A stretch of 64,000 nt of DNA from Magicicada septendecula (GCA_034769895.1 CM068373.1:440553080-440617079), one strand, 5' to 3'; counted from the stretch's first letter, positions 43,443 through 54,849 are shown. Made by a program: numbers and translations. The notes: generated by a model from the letters alone, not told the origin.

Positions 43443-45060
43443 TTATTACACCTCTCTAAAAACAAGACAAAAAAATCTTATTATTAGACTACTAGATACG
43501 TTTATTTAGTAACGTGAACAATCAAGTATATCTTTAATTTTTACTAAGTAAAACATTTATATTACAATTTGTGTTATTATAAATATGCAATCCTTTAACA
43601 GGTACTTTATTTTGTAGAATTGAAATTTTTTCAACACAAGTTGTAGTCGAAGGTGCTACTTTAATATTATTTTCTTGGCCTCCCCCAAATACAATGGTTT
43701 CTGATGTTGATGTTGTGTTTCCTACACTTGAATGATTGAAAACTTACGAGAGGCTTCAACCTTTCTACTTGCCGATTCTTCTATGTAGTCTTCAGCCACA
43801 CTCGAGGAACGCCAGCCACCATGTCATTTTAGAAAAAGCAAACCCCCTCCGCCTTCGACTAACATAGATGCTGAAGATCGTCTTAAGCCATGTCCAGTAT
43901 ATTCTTGAAGACTTTTTAGATTCATATGTTCAGCAATCTGTTTTGTTACACCACTTATAGTCCTCCTACATGTTGAGCACATCTACCATTACGATACGCA
44001 GTAAATAGTCTTCCACAATGCGTATTTGTAGGCCTTATGTTTAATATATTTACAATAAAGATTGCATGGATCAAAGGGGTAGTTTTTGTAATTACGATTA
44101 CTTCCTTTGTAATTTGTGAAACGTCTCGATTTGTGATTTTTGCCATCTCGAAGAAATACCACCAAAAAACGGCCAGCATCTTCTACGTAATCCATAGTTA
44201 AACGAATCATGTCATTTCTTCGGCATGCACCGAAAATGCCAAATACTAAAATTCCTTGGTTAAAATAACCACTTCTCATCTTGGGTTTCAAGTATGAATT
44301 TGGCAACTTGGTCTGCAGTTAATACTTTCGACTTTTTCGTTGTGTAACCAACACTTTGTCGTTTGAGAATGCAGTAGTTTTCGGTAAATTGTTAAGCTGA
44401 TAGACAACTTTTTAACATTGAAAATTGACTCCATAAAGTCGAAGATTTCATGGATTTGGCATTTTCGGACAAACAGACGAGAAGAGTATCATCACTTACG
44501 GTGTTAACTGTTCTTTGCTGGCGCCATTCGCAAAACAGACGGTACTGATTTTCATATCTTTCACTAGACTTCAAAGGCAGTAATTCTGCACTTACGTTTG
44601 CTGCTTCAAGTGATAATTCTTCTTCTAGAGCAATCATTTAAAAATTATTTTGAATAAAAATTCAAAATCAGTCAAAACACACAAGCGTTGTTTAGCGTTT
44701 CTAAAAAGTGTTGTGTAGAGTTACTAAGGAACTTTCAGTAGCATATTTTATTACGACTGGAAAGTAGGCGGCATCATTATATTAATGACAGGTCAAGCCA
44801 GAAAATAAGTAATAAATAATTATAAAATTTAGGATGAAATTTAAAACTTTCATAATTCCGAACGTAACATAGTGCGGTATTAGACGAGTTTATTCTACAT
44901 TATTCAATATTATAATTAATATTTAACTAAATTAAGAACTATTTTATGGTTGAAAGTTAGCGCACGGAAAAAGTTTTGGTGCGGGAGCACCGAAAAAAGC
45001 AATTTTCTCTGGCTAAACACACATGTAAGCATGGTCTTTTCAGAGAGGTATAATGAAATA
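43443..45060 (-). mobile_element. Possible boundaries of the tyrosine-recombinase element
   Basis: ATTACACCTCTCTAAAAA near 43447-43464 and, inverted, TTTTCAGAGAGGTATAAT near 45038-45056 flank the recombinase gene. About 16 of 18 bases agree. Cryptons usually lack terminal inverted repeats, so either this is a chance pair, an older DNA transposon into which the gene was inserted, or an unusual recombinase element. Confidence 0.3.
43534..44637 (-). pseudogene. Crypton-like tyrosine recombinase, decayed
   Basis: Starting at an ATG (44637), the N-terminal part resembles a SAM-like core-binding domain (SSERYENQYRLFCEWRQQR, SSTLWSQFSMLKSCL). The catalytic part has ILVFGIFGACRRNDMIRLT (first catalytic Arg), then GHGLRRSSA (His-x-x-Arg), HGGWRSSSVAEDYIEES (His/Trp and the Tyr nucleophile). 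A tail after that ends LHIYNNTNCNIN..., closing at TAA 43534-43536. Enzymes of this class cut and rejoin DNA through a phosphotyrosine. Breaks: an early stop at 44392-44394, frameshifts near 44265, 43990 and 43745, and a TGA just before HGGW where Arg is expected (CGA to TGA). Best match is the Crypton/DUF3504 group; DIRS-type is less likely because no RT is nearby. Confidence 0.7.
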
Positions 45061-45130
45061 TAATTTACGTATTGTTTTCAGTTATCATGTCTTTATAAGT
45101 AACTCTTTGAGTTTCGTGCAAGATACTTAT

Positions 45131-45292
45131 ACTATCAAATAAAAATTACATTTGGAAGTAGATTGTATTATTTTTATCGTTTTACTTATATTATCAAATA
45201 GTAATTACTTCTGCAAGTAGATTGTTTTAAAACGATAAAAATAATACAGTTTACTTGTAGAAGTAATTACTATTTGATAATATATGTTCTCA
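45131..45292 (+). repeat. AT-rich MITE-like repeat with A-A-A' structure
   Basis: A unit of about 45 bp (ATCAAATA-AATTAC, then GAAGTAGATTGT) appears twice in the same direction (45133 and 45190) and once inverted at the end (ACTTGTAGAAGTAATTACTA, TTTGATAATAT). The outer pair also shares ATTATTTTTATCGTTTTA in inverted form. Confidence 0.65.
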
Positions 45293-45299
45293 GTTATGT

Positions 45300-45770
45300 A
45301 TATTTGTCAAAAGTGTTAGGTATATGTTAATAGAAACTTAAAGCTAAGAAATAATGACCTAATTATGTAATGTTACGCGTCTAACGCCAAGACTCGAACA
45401 TGGGAAGAACTTTAGTGACACCTTTAAAAATTAAAATGTATTAATTTAATTGTAGGTTAATCAGTGTATTTCGTTCAAAGTAGTAAGTTCTGTAGTTCAC
45501 GGATCTCATTAATATAAAACTGTAGTATCTAGTCTTATAAAAACCACCAAGTGCTTTCTGGAATCGAGCGTAGGCGACCTCGCGTGTGTCTGTGGGTTTG
45601 AAGACTGTCTCAAAGGTATATGGCAGTAGCCATGTACTGTAGACAGTGCAAGACAGTCTCTACATAGGTGTCTTTGAACGGTTGTGTAGAAACGTGTTAC
45701 TAGGCAAGAATAAAATTCGCTAGTTTGCAATCGCTTTGCCAGGGTAAAAGTGTCCTCTGAAAGCCAGATT
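45300..45770 (+). other. Unassigned DNA, possible SINE body on the minus strand
   Basis: No gene is convincing; the 99-codon minus-strand frame at 45509-45808 has no recognisable motif and overlaps the tRNA-like segment. Confidence 0.3.
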
Positions 45771-45774
45771 AAAT

Positions 45775-45845
45775 TTTTTTCCCACGACGGGAATCGAACG
45801 CAAGCCAAGTGGTTTAGACAACCAACACCCTTCGCACTATGTTAA
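45775..45845 (-). mobile_element. tRNA-like head of a possible SINE
   Basis: On the minus strand the segment contains GCGTTCGATTCCCG, a good pol III B box, about 45 bp after ATAGTGCGAAGGG, a poor A box, and ends TCGTGGGAAAAAAA. The two halves do not pair into an acceptor stem, so this is not a functional tRNA gene. A tRNA-derived SINE is the likely source. Confidence 0.42.
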
Positions 45846-45849
45846 CAAA

Positions 45850-46320
45850 AATAATAAATAATATTAATAATACCAATAATATAATTTCATTTTATCACTA
45901 ATTCTGTAACTGTATGTTATACGAAACAAACTTGAAATACATATTAGAGAGGTGATGTTAGCAGAGCGCGTACATAACTGTTACGTGTTTTTAGTAGCAA
46001 ACTTTCAACCCTGCTCTCCCTTAACACGTGTATGAAATGAAGTGTTCTTACCATCAGTTTTTTTTTCATTTAATTTTAGCTTTAAGTAAACAAAGTTTTT
46101 CAACTCACCAATTATCCCCTTTTCTCACTGACCTCTGGCAGTGTCCTTAAGTGGCCGCAGATTACTACCTCCACGTTATTTTTTTTAAGCTTCTAATAAT
46201 AAAGTGTTACTTTAAAAATTTTCCCACGCGTTTACGATGTTAATTTTGACACTACGGTGTGATGGGAAAAAAGGACACGTCATACCACGTTAATTATTAC
46301 AATCAATAGTGTTTGCTTTA
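45850..46320 (+). other. Intergenic DNA, nothing recognised
   Basis: Mixed AT-rich sequence without open frames of interest or repeats visible by eye. Confidence 0.4.
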
Positions 46321-46325
46321 CTAAC

Positions 46326-46334
46326 AGAGAGAGA

Positions 46335-46393
<59 letters not shown>

Positions 46394-46407
46394 TGTGTGT
46401 GTGTGAG
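46326..46407 (+). repeat. (GA)n-(GT)n compound microsatellite
   Basis: About 33 GA units with one interruption (GATAGA near 46348) followed by (GT)6 and GAGAG. Ser/Leu-rich open frames over it are artefacts. Confidence 0.92.
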
Positions 46408-46687
46408 AGTTTTGTGGACCTGTTGTACTGCACCTGAATTCGTTTTGATTTACGTCGAATGAAAAATTCGTCTTGCAATGTAGTTCAGTGCATCCCCAAC
46501 TACCCACTGGGGAGGGGGGGATGACTAGCTTGAAGGTTGGACTAACCCGTGTTCCACAGGACAAATGAGAAATTCAATATTCTTCCCATATAATTATTTA
46601 TACAGTTATTTACAAGCCTTATTTCAACAAACTCGGGTGGCTTAGATATAGGTCAACGTTAAGTGATTATGGACTTCTTGAAATTGT

Positions 46688-49112
46688 TAATAACTCTGGG
46701 GGGGAATTGAATCTCCCTGCCCCCCACCCGTAGTTATGCCACCGGTGTGGAGCGAGTTACGGCCTACCGTATGTGAACTTCTCCACATACCTCACTTACC
46801 CCTTCCATTTGAGCAACGTGACATGTCGCCTAGCTATAACATGTCACGCCTCTCCGATAATTGTTAATAGCTCTGGGGGGGGATTGAATCTCCCTGCCAC
46901 CCACCCGTAGTTATGCCACTGGTGTGGAGCGAGTTACTGCCCACCGTGTATGAACTTCTCCACATACCTCACTTACCCCTTCCATTTGAGCAGCGTGACA
47001 TGTCGCCTAGCTCTAACGTGTCACGCATCTCCAATAATTGTTAATAGCTCTGGGGGGGAATTGAATCTCCCTGCCCCCCACCCGTAGTTATGCCACCGGT
47101 GTGGAGCGAGTTACGGCCTACCGTATGTGAACTTCTCCACATACCTCACTTACCCCTTCCATTTGAGCAACGTGACATGTCGCCTAGCTATAACATGTCA
47201 CGCCTCTCCGATAATTGTTAATAGCTCTGGGGGGGGGGGGATTGAATCTCCCTGCCACCCACCCGTAGTTATACCACTGGTGTGGAGCGAGTTACGGCCC
47301 ACCGTGTATGAACTTCTCCACATACCTCACTTACCCCTTCCATTTGAGCAGCGTGACATGTCGCCTAGCTCTAACGTGTCACGCATCTCCAATAATTGTT
47401 AATAGCTCTGGGGGGGAATTGAATCTCCCTGCCCCCCACCCGTAGTTATACCACCGGTGTGGAGCGACTTACGGCCCACCGTGTATGAACTTCTCCACAT
47501 ACCTCACTTACCCCTTCCATTTGAGCAACGTGACATGTCGCCTAGCTCTAACATGTCACGCGTCTCCGATAATTGTTAATAGCTCTGGGGGGGGGAATTG
47601 AATCTCCCTGCCCCCACCCGTACTTATGCCACCGGTGTGGAGCGACTTACGGCCCACCGTGTATGAACTTCTCCACATACCTCACTTACCCCTTCCATTT
47701 GAGCAGCGTGACATGTCGCCTAGTTCTAACGTGTCACGCGTCTCCGATAATCTCCCTGTCCCCCACCCGTAGTTATGCCACCGGTGTGGAGCGAGTTACG
47801 GCCCACCGTGTATGAACTTCTCCACATACCTCACTTACCCCTTCCATTTGAGCAGCGTGACATGTCGCCTAGCTCTAACATGTCACGCGTCTCCGATAAT
47901 CTCCCTGCCCCCACCCGTAATTATGCCACCGGTGTGGAGCGAGTTACGGCCCACCGTGTATGAACTTCTCCACATACCTCACTTACCCCTTCCATTTGAG
48001 CAGCGTGACATGTCGCCTAGCTCTAACATGTCACGCGTCTCCGATAATCTCCCTGTCCCCCACCCGTAGTTATGCCACCGGTGTGGAGCGAGTTACGGCC
48101 CACCGTGTATGAACTTCTCCACATACCTCACTTACCCCTTCCATTTGAGCAGCGTGACATGTCGCCTAGCTCTAACATGTCACGCGTCTCCGATAATCTC
48201 CCTGTCCCCCACCCGTAGTTATGCCACCGGTGTGGAGCGAGTTACGGCCCACCGTGTATGAACTTCTCCACATACCTCACTTACCCCTTCCATTTGAGCA
48301 GCGTGACATGTCGCCTAGCTCTAACATGTCACGCGTCTCCGATAATCTCCCTGTCCCCCACCCGTAGTTATGCCACCGGTGTGGAGCGAGTTACGGCCCA
48401 CCGTGTATGAACTTCTCCACATACCTCACTTACCCCTTCCATTTGAGCAGCGTGACATGTCGCCTAGTTCTAACGTGTCACGCGTCTCCGATAATCTCCC
48501 TGTCCCCCACCCGTAGTTATGCCACCGGTGTGGAGCGAGTTACGGCCCACCGTGTATGAACTTCTCCACATACCTCACGTACCCCTTCCATTTGAGCAGC
48601 GTGACATGTCGCCTAGCTCTAACATGTCACGCGTCTCCGATAATCTCCCTGTCCCCCACCCGTAGTTATGCCACCGGTGTGGAGCGAGTTACGGCCCACC
48701 GTGTATGAACTTCTCCACATACCTCACGTACCCCTTCCATTTGAGCAGCGTGACATGTCGCCTAGCTCTAACATGTCACGCGTCTCCGATAATCTCCCTG
48801 CCCCCCACCCGTAGTTATGCCACCGGTGTGGAGCGAGTTACGGCCCACCGTGTATGAACTTCTCCACATACCTCACTTACCCCTTCCATTTGAGCAGCGT
48901 GACATGTCGCCTAGCTCTAACATGTCACGCGTCTCCGATAATCTCCCTGTCCCCCACCCGTAGTTATGCCACCGGTGTGGAGCGAGTTACGGCCCACCGT
49001 GTATGAACTTCTCCACATACCTCACTTACCCCTTCCATTTGAGCAGCGTGACATGTCGCCTAGCTCTAACATGTCACGCGTCTCCGATAATCTCCCTGTC
49101 CCCCACCTGTAG
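46688..49112 (+). repeat. Satellite array, 177-bp then 149-bp units
   Basis: Measured at the TTATGCCACC landmark, units start at 46738, 46915, 47092, 47273, 47450 and 47628 (177-181 bp), then every 148-149 bp from 47777 to 48968, about 15 units in all. The long units contain an extra 28 bp (TTAATAGCTCTGGGGGGG region with a variable G run). Units 1 and 3 share variants (GCCTACCGTATGTG, CTATAACATG), as do units 2 and 4 (CACTGGTGTGG, CTCTAACGTG), giving an early dimer of about 354 bp. Every unit has an inverted repeat CGTGACATGT - 12 bp - ACATGTCACG (with variants). Non-coding; Thr/Pro/His frames through it are artefacts. Confidence 0.95.
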
Positions 49113-49114
49113 TT

Positions 49115-50755
49115 TACTACACCTCGCAAAGCAAGACTAAATGTTGAATATTCCTTAATATTAAGTTTTACGTTGTAGTGTCAAATACTACAACTATGCT
49201 GTCAAAGCAAGGGTGACTTCTAAATATTAAAATAACATCAATGTGATAACTACTGACTTTATGTTATAAGTTATCTTGTATTTCAATTATTCTATCTTTA
49301 GTGTACTTAATCTAGTTATATATGTCTAATTGTTGGTATTCAACTATTGAACTTAGCTCTTACTTTGGCGTAGCGACTCTTATAATTGATCTCAGGGTGT
49401 AATAATTAATAAACAAATATAAATGTGACAAATAGTACGTTTAATACTCTTCTTGAATGTAAAGATTACATTACTAATATCAATATTCAATTTCTTATAA
49501 TTATTCTCTTTTTTAATTGTGGATTCGTTTTAACTGTTTGAGTTACCAAAAGAAGTGAGCTTTAATTACAATATTAAAATGAATGTTCATATAATTTTTA
49601 CTTGTTTGTTGAATTCCGTATTTACGGTGCGGGGTGTCTCCTCAAACGTCGTCGGTCCTGTGACTCTACGGTCCACTGCTGCTATGTAGATCCCCGTCAG
49701 TCGCACTCGTTCATTCTTTAACTTTATATACACTAGTTTCGCATGCACCAGACACAATTCACCTTTTATGATTTAGTGAGAATACAACGGTGACGTGTTA
49801 TACAATATTTTCTTACACATAGTATATAAGTTATTGGATATAAGTGCTTCCAACACGGACACGATAGGCTGATACCGTCGGATTAATTAGTACACGACAA
49901 GTTCCGCTATAGAATTCCTCAGCTCACTGTAACTTTACACTTCGAACTACGATTCATCTCAGACGAATTATGATCACTTCGATAAATACTTAATACTTTA
50001 TTAGAATAATGATTACTGTTTGTAACTTCTTCAACGATTTACTTTCGTGAATTTCTATTACTTCGGTGATTCAAATACGATTGTTAGTCTTACTGTTTTG
50101 ATAACTTCACTGTATACTATTTACAATGTTTGCGAATATTATCTGTTTAATTTATCAACTAACTAAAATAATAATTCCTTAACACACCGGTTACGAGTCT
50201 AAATAAATGTAGTATCTCCGCAGACTGCCTGAACTTTTTTCAACTACGTTTTTTATACCCGACTTAAAACTACCCTCACCAAATATTTACAAAATACACT
50301 CTGATTCACGTACCGCGAAATACAAATTTACCCAATCTACCCCGAGAATTCACCCGCTAAAAAAATGACGCTTTACTCTATTCGTCACCCCAACAGCGCG
50401 TGTGGAAATAGTGGGAAAGACGCGTTACTTGAATCTCTCTGTCTACACTCTCTGTCTTACACAACGGTATTTTATTGTTGAAAGCACTTAAAATGAATCA
50501 GCTTTCACCTATTTTTTGCTAGTTTCTACGTATAATACATTTTTATGATAGCCAGCCTTCTACGTGACTTTTTGTACTTTCTGGCCGTCTGGCAGGCGCC
50601 AACTCAAGGTTTTGTTCCTTTTGAACAAATATCGCTCTGGTATCTTTTAACTGCATTTACTTAACATAGTTTTTTTTTACAGATTTATATTTGATATCTA
50701 TGACGTATGAATTAATCCCGGTAAAATTGCATCGTATTCAATTTTAACGTTATAA
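49115..50755 (+). other. AT-rich DNA between satellite and its outlying unit
   Basis: No gene, no clear repeat. A moderately GC-rich patch (GTGCGGGGTGTCTCCTC) lies at about 49629-49700. Confidence 0.4.
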
Positions 50756-50760
50756 GTTGT

Positions 50761-50873
50761 GCCACCGGTGTGGAGCGAGTTACGGCGCACCGTGTGTGAA
50801 CTTCTCCACATACCTCACTTACCCCTTCCATTTGTGGTTGCCTAGCTCTAACATGTCGCGCGTCTCCGATAAT
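50761..50873 (+). repeat. Isolated, diverged satellite unit
   Basis: It matches the satellite from GCCACCGGTGTGG to TCTCCGATAAT but lacks about 18 bp (GAGCAGCGTGACATGTCG is reduced to GTGGTTG), so the left half of the hairpin is missing. It stands 1.65 kb from the main array. Confidence 0.85.
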
Positions 50874-50879
50874 TCATTT

Positions 50880-51305
50880 CATCGCTGTATCGCCAGACGC
50901 ACCATCCATTAATTTCAACGCAACACTGTAAAAACGAGTCGATTGTTGTTATTTCTGCTTCACGGGTTCTCTCGCGGATAGAAATTTTCACTTAATCGCC
51001 ACTTCATTAATCATCTCCCGCTTTCCTTTGTTGTATTGTTTCGACTTCTTGTTGCTCGGAAAGTTTTATAATCGGTGGCGCGGCGCGCTCTGAAAACTTC
51101 GTGATGAACAGACTTCGTGGAAATGTAAACAAATATACTGTGTCCTTGTGTACTGTCTAACTTGAAAGAATTGAAATAATTTAAACACTTGTATAGCAAC
51201 GAAATAAAAGCTAGTTTGGGAAAATAATCTTTTGCGAGATGAATGACTGTTTACTGGCATATATTTCATTAAGGAAAAGAATATTGACGAACTGTGCCTG
51301 GAACG
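50880..51305 (+). other. Spacer, nothing recognised
   Basis: No gene or repeat seen apart from ordinary AT-rich sequence; minus-strand frames running out of the minisatellite are not supported. Confidence 0.35.
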
Positions 51306-51309
51306 TGGC

Positions 51310-51575
51310 ACTGTATCACACATAAAGAGGCAAATTATCAGGCTGGCACTGTAGCACACATAGAGAGGCAAATTATCAGGCTGGCAGTGTAGCACACATA
51401 AAGAGGCAAATTATCAGGCTGGCAGTATAGCACACATAGGGAGGGCAAATTATCAGGCTGGCAGTGTAGTACACATAGGGAGGCAAGTTATCAGGCTGGC
51501 AGTGTAGCACACATAAAGAGCCAAATTATCAGGCTGGCAATGTAGCACACATAGGGAGGCAAATTATCAGGATAG
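51310..51575 (+). repeat. 38-bp minisatellite, about seven units
   Basis: The repeat unit is GGCAAATTATCAGGCTGGCA followed by GTGTAGCACACATA and AAGA or GGGA. Units show single-base variants (CACTG, TATAG, TAGTAC, GAGCC) and one extra G. It contains no sustained coding frame with sense. Confidence 0.9.
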
Positions 51576-51769
51576 TTTCGAAGTTTGTAATTGGAGGAGA
51601 ATTTAAAAAACGATGACGAAGGATAACAGTTATTGAACGAGCTAAGCGATATCTCAGTTTCAACTCGACCGTTTGACAGTTTTCTGCGTGGGGTATGTCT
51701 TACAATAACTATTGAACACATCAACCGATTCTCGTAAATCTTGGCATGCGTGTTCGTACATTTACCCTG

Positions 51770-51935
51770 GAAACCCCTATTGTTTTTTTTATATTTATCC
51801 CCCCCAAAAAATAGGGGAACAGGAGGCAAAAATGTGGGAGGGTCAAAATTGTCAAAAAGTACAAAAAACCCCGAGTGGGATATCATAATAAAGGTAATTT
51901 TAACCACAATCTGAGTATAGTGTTTACTTTTGGAA
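51770..51935 (+). repeat. Third copy of the 42835-43250 dispersed repeat
   Basis: CCCCCCCAAAAAATAGGGG, GGCAAAAATGTGGGAGGGTC and GGGATATCATAATAAAG correspond in order to the earlier copies. Spacing is conserved to within a few bases. Confidence 0.5.
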
Positions 51936-51939
51936 TATG

Positions 51940-52880
51940 ATTTGGCTGTTACGGTACCACGCGGTTCATTCTTCGGAGGGTCGACCGTGAAGACGCGCAC
52001 CGTATTCCTCGTACTCTGACTGACGTGTGATCAAACCGGTTAAGGAAGGTTCCTCAAGTGTGATCGTGGCAGCGCAGGGATGGACAACATGGAGAGTTTT
52101 CTGAACCCTGGCCCCGGACAGAATCACCACTGGATGATCGTGGTGATTATTATTATTGTTGTTGTTAATATTATTATTAGTATTCCCTATGCCTTAAACG
52201 TTTGCAAAATTAATAAATAAATTGCTTGATAACCATTACAGTTTCTTTCATCGTTCGTTGTTACCAATAAATTAGATTGTTTTTTTTGTTTTTACTTCAA
52301 CCGTGCAAATTACCATTTCGCCTTCATACTATGTTGAATCTGTAACCATCTTTTCATCATTTCTTCCCTTTGTTTTAAGGTTACCTTACAACCAGCATTT
52401 TATGTTTAGTTCACCTAGTATGGAATTAGTCTATTCCTTTTATAATTCGTCCGTGTCAGCTTTAAAAAATTAATTATATAAGTAATACTCGTTTGTTACG
52501 TAAGTACGCAAAGATTTAATTACGTAATTTTTTCTGTTCCTGTATAAAGAAAACAGCGTGGAGGTGTGTGTGCCTACGTTACGTAAGTAGCCTGCAAGTT
52601 TCAGATTGCTGAACGGTTTCGCTTGTCAGCCATAAGCTGTGTGACTGAGAAAAGTATCAAAGGTTGCTTTAATCTGACGCCCGACCTCGTGCAGCGCACG
52701 TATTATATTTATCTAATTAATGAATCATTTTTGTCTTTTGAAATTTTAAGTGTCATAATCGCGAACATGTTTAAATAAAGTGTGGCGTATTGAATTTTCA
52801 ATCAATTATTATAAAACTATCAGAGAGATTGTAAAATTTTTCCATTGTTAGCAGCGGCAATATTAACCGCAATAATCTCG
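51940..52880 (+). other. Intergenic DNA, nothing recognised
   Basis: A short (ATT/GTT)n stretch is at 52145-52180. No gene or transposon signature seen. Confidence 0.35.
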
Positions 52881-52884
52881 AGCA

Positions 52885-54245
52885 GTACTAATAAAGCTAA
52901 AGTTCGTTTTTCAACCTCCGGGTGTACTCAGCCCTCAGGTTGTGTGGAAATAGGTCTAAGGACAGTGGTCTCCAAAATTGTTGGCTTTCCGTCAACTTTA
53001 AAAATTCCTGAGTCTTCTACACTAGAATTCTGTTAGCCCTAAATTACTGCGCCCCTGACACATCGAAAGACTCACTTGTGTGGTATACCAGTTAACGTCA
53101 ATCTGAACTTACTTAGGGTAGCCGCCTGCTAAAATGAACTTCTAGGACAATCGGTTTCAAAAACTAGAACAGACTCACATACAAAACATGTATACATAAA
53201 AACATAAAATACCCAACAGGTATGTCTTTCATAATGAAATTATTGTTGTCGAAAAAAAATATAATTTTGAAAATGATCTTTTGGTTTCAAACCCCCCTCC
53301 CCCAATTAAATACACTTTAGATTTATTAGTAATAAAAGATATATATTTGCATATACGGTACGCCGCTGTTATTTATTACAATAAGGTACCGTCATAATAT
53401 CTTCTTACGATAAAATGAATTTAAAGAAATAGGAAATAGTCGTGTATAAAAAATTAAAATATTCATCGGGGAAAGATTAAATGAAACAGTGAAATTCGTT
53501 TTTTTTTTATAAATACTTTTCGTGTGTCCTCCACTCCTAAGATCTTTCTCGGTGTTTGATTTCTCAATCAAGTTTTCTCGTTTTAAATGAGGAGTTTTTT
53601 TCTAACTGATTAATAAACAAGCACTTACACGATGAAAACAAACAAACTGACACTACTTTAAACCATAATACCCATAATTACTTTACTTTAAACTATAATA
53701 CATAATTACTTTAAACCATAATTACCACCATAAATACCTAAACCATAAACCATAAACCATAAATACCTAAGTGCAATTGTGCCTAACCTAGTCAGTATGC
53801 TCCTTAAAACCCGCGTTACATTCGTTTTGACAAAATCTCGAACTTGGATAAAAATTCCCCTCAGAACGTTCCCCTATCGCATATAAAAGAGGACCAGTTC
53901 CAAAAACCTTGAATTAAACAAAGCAACCGTGTTTACTATTGAACCATAAACATTAAATTGAGCGACGTACTTGTACTGTAGCCTACAGGAATTAAGATCA
54001 ATCTGCACTTAAAATGTGGCAATAGTTTATCTACTACTTGGGGTCGCCACCTCTAAAATGAATTCCTAGGATAATCAGGTTCAAAAACTAGTACAATGCC
54101 AGACATGAAACATGTATAATAACTCAGGAAATTTTAGAAAGATGACGGAAAGCCCAAAACTTTGGAGACCTTTGTACTCATTTTCACAGCCTGAGGGGGT
54201 GGATAGACCTTGAGTCTAAAAAACGAACCTTCGCTTTACATTGTT
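52885..54245 (+). repeat. Mixed-orientation repeat pair about 1.2 kb apart
   Basis: Block Y (52885-53030: AAAGTTCGTTTTT, CCCTCAGG, GGTCTCCAAAATTGTTGG, TTTCCGTCA) reappears inverted at 54119-54245. Block X (53095-53200: AAAATGAACTTCTAGGA, TTTCAAAAACTAG, AAACATGTATA) reappears in the same direction at 54000-54118. Between them lie AT-rich DNA and ACCATAA-type short repeats (about 53660-53770). No gene. Confidence 0.6.
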
Positions 54246-54433
54246 GCGGGGCATTATTGCCGTTAATACAGTAACGTGTATGTTGCTAACAACAATGGAA
54301 CAAGAATTAACAGTACTTTTGTCCTGTTGGTTTTATAATGATTGATTACAATTCAACACGTCCCACGTAATTTCAACACTGTAATAAATAACGGAAATAA
54401 TAATAGTATGTCCATTTTAGTAGGCCTACTTAA

Positions 54434-54841
54434 GCACTAAAGTTTGGCAACGTCGTCTTTGGGAATTGTGGTGATAATAGAGTGGCTAAACCATATTGCC
54501 GTATGGCTCAGCTGGCGGAAGCCTACCACAGTTGTCTTATATACCATTCTCTTGGTAATTTACTACAAAAGGAGAATTCCTTCTTCATTCAAAGGTCAGG
54601 AAACCGTTCCGGGCTTACCTTTATAACATGGGAAAGTTACGGAGACCAGACTGCGTACTCTGTGGGTGGGGGGTTCTCTATCAATTGTTCCATATCAGGC
54701 AGCTTATACATGTCACAAGAAAACACAGCACCAGCTGATGCAGCGCACGATACCTTTTACCACAGATTTAAAAATAAAACTGGTAACGTGGCGTGTACGG
54801 GAGCAAACAGTCTGTCTACTGGAAATGTAAATTTGAATTAA
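54434..54841 (+). CDS. Unidentified open frame, possible terminal exon
   Basis: The frame is open for 135 codons to a TAA at 54839-54841. Its product is not low-complexity: VVFGNCGDNRVAKPYC, a central segment and GLTFITWESYGDQTAYSVGG, then SLYMSQENTAPADAAHD and GANSLSTGNVNLN. Composition is rich in Gly, Asn, Ser and Ala, unlike chance frames in this AT-rich region. There is no ATG near its start (an internal GTG at 54482, first ATG at 54503), so it could be the last exon of a spliced gene, or a fragment. No acceptor with a good pyrimidine tract is visible just upstream. No family recognised. Confidence 0.3.
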   Translation, partial: ALKFGNVVFGNCGDNRVAKPYCRMAQLAEAYHSCLIYHSLGNLLQKENSFFIQRSGNRSGLTFITWESYGDQTAYSVGGGFSINCSISGSLYMSQENTAPADAAHDTFYHRFKNKTGNVACTGANSLSTGNVNLN

Positions 54842-54849
54842 ATTTGGAT

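Noticed and set aside
45777..45843. Functional tRNA gene
   Set aside because: There is a B box, but no acceptor-stem pairing, no clear anticodon arm and a poor A box; kept only as a possible SINE head.
47127..48069. Plus-strand frames in the satellite
   Set aside because: They read through 149/177-bp satellite units and shift from unit to unit; no start or composition supports a gene.
51491..52000. 169-codon minus-strand frame
   Set aside because: It crosses the minisatellite and the dispersed repeat and shows no domain.
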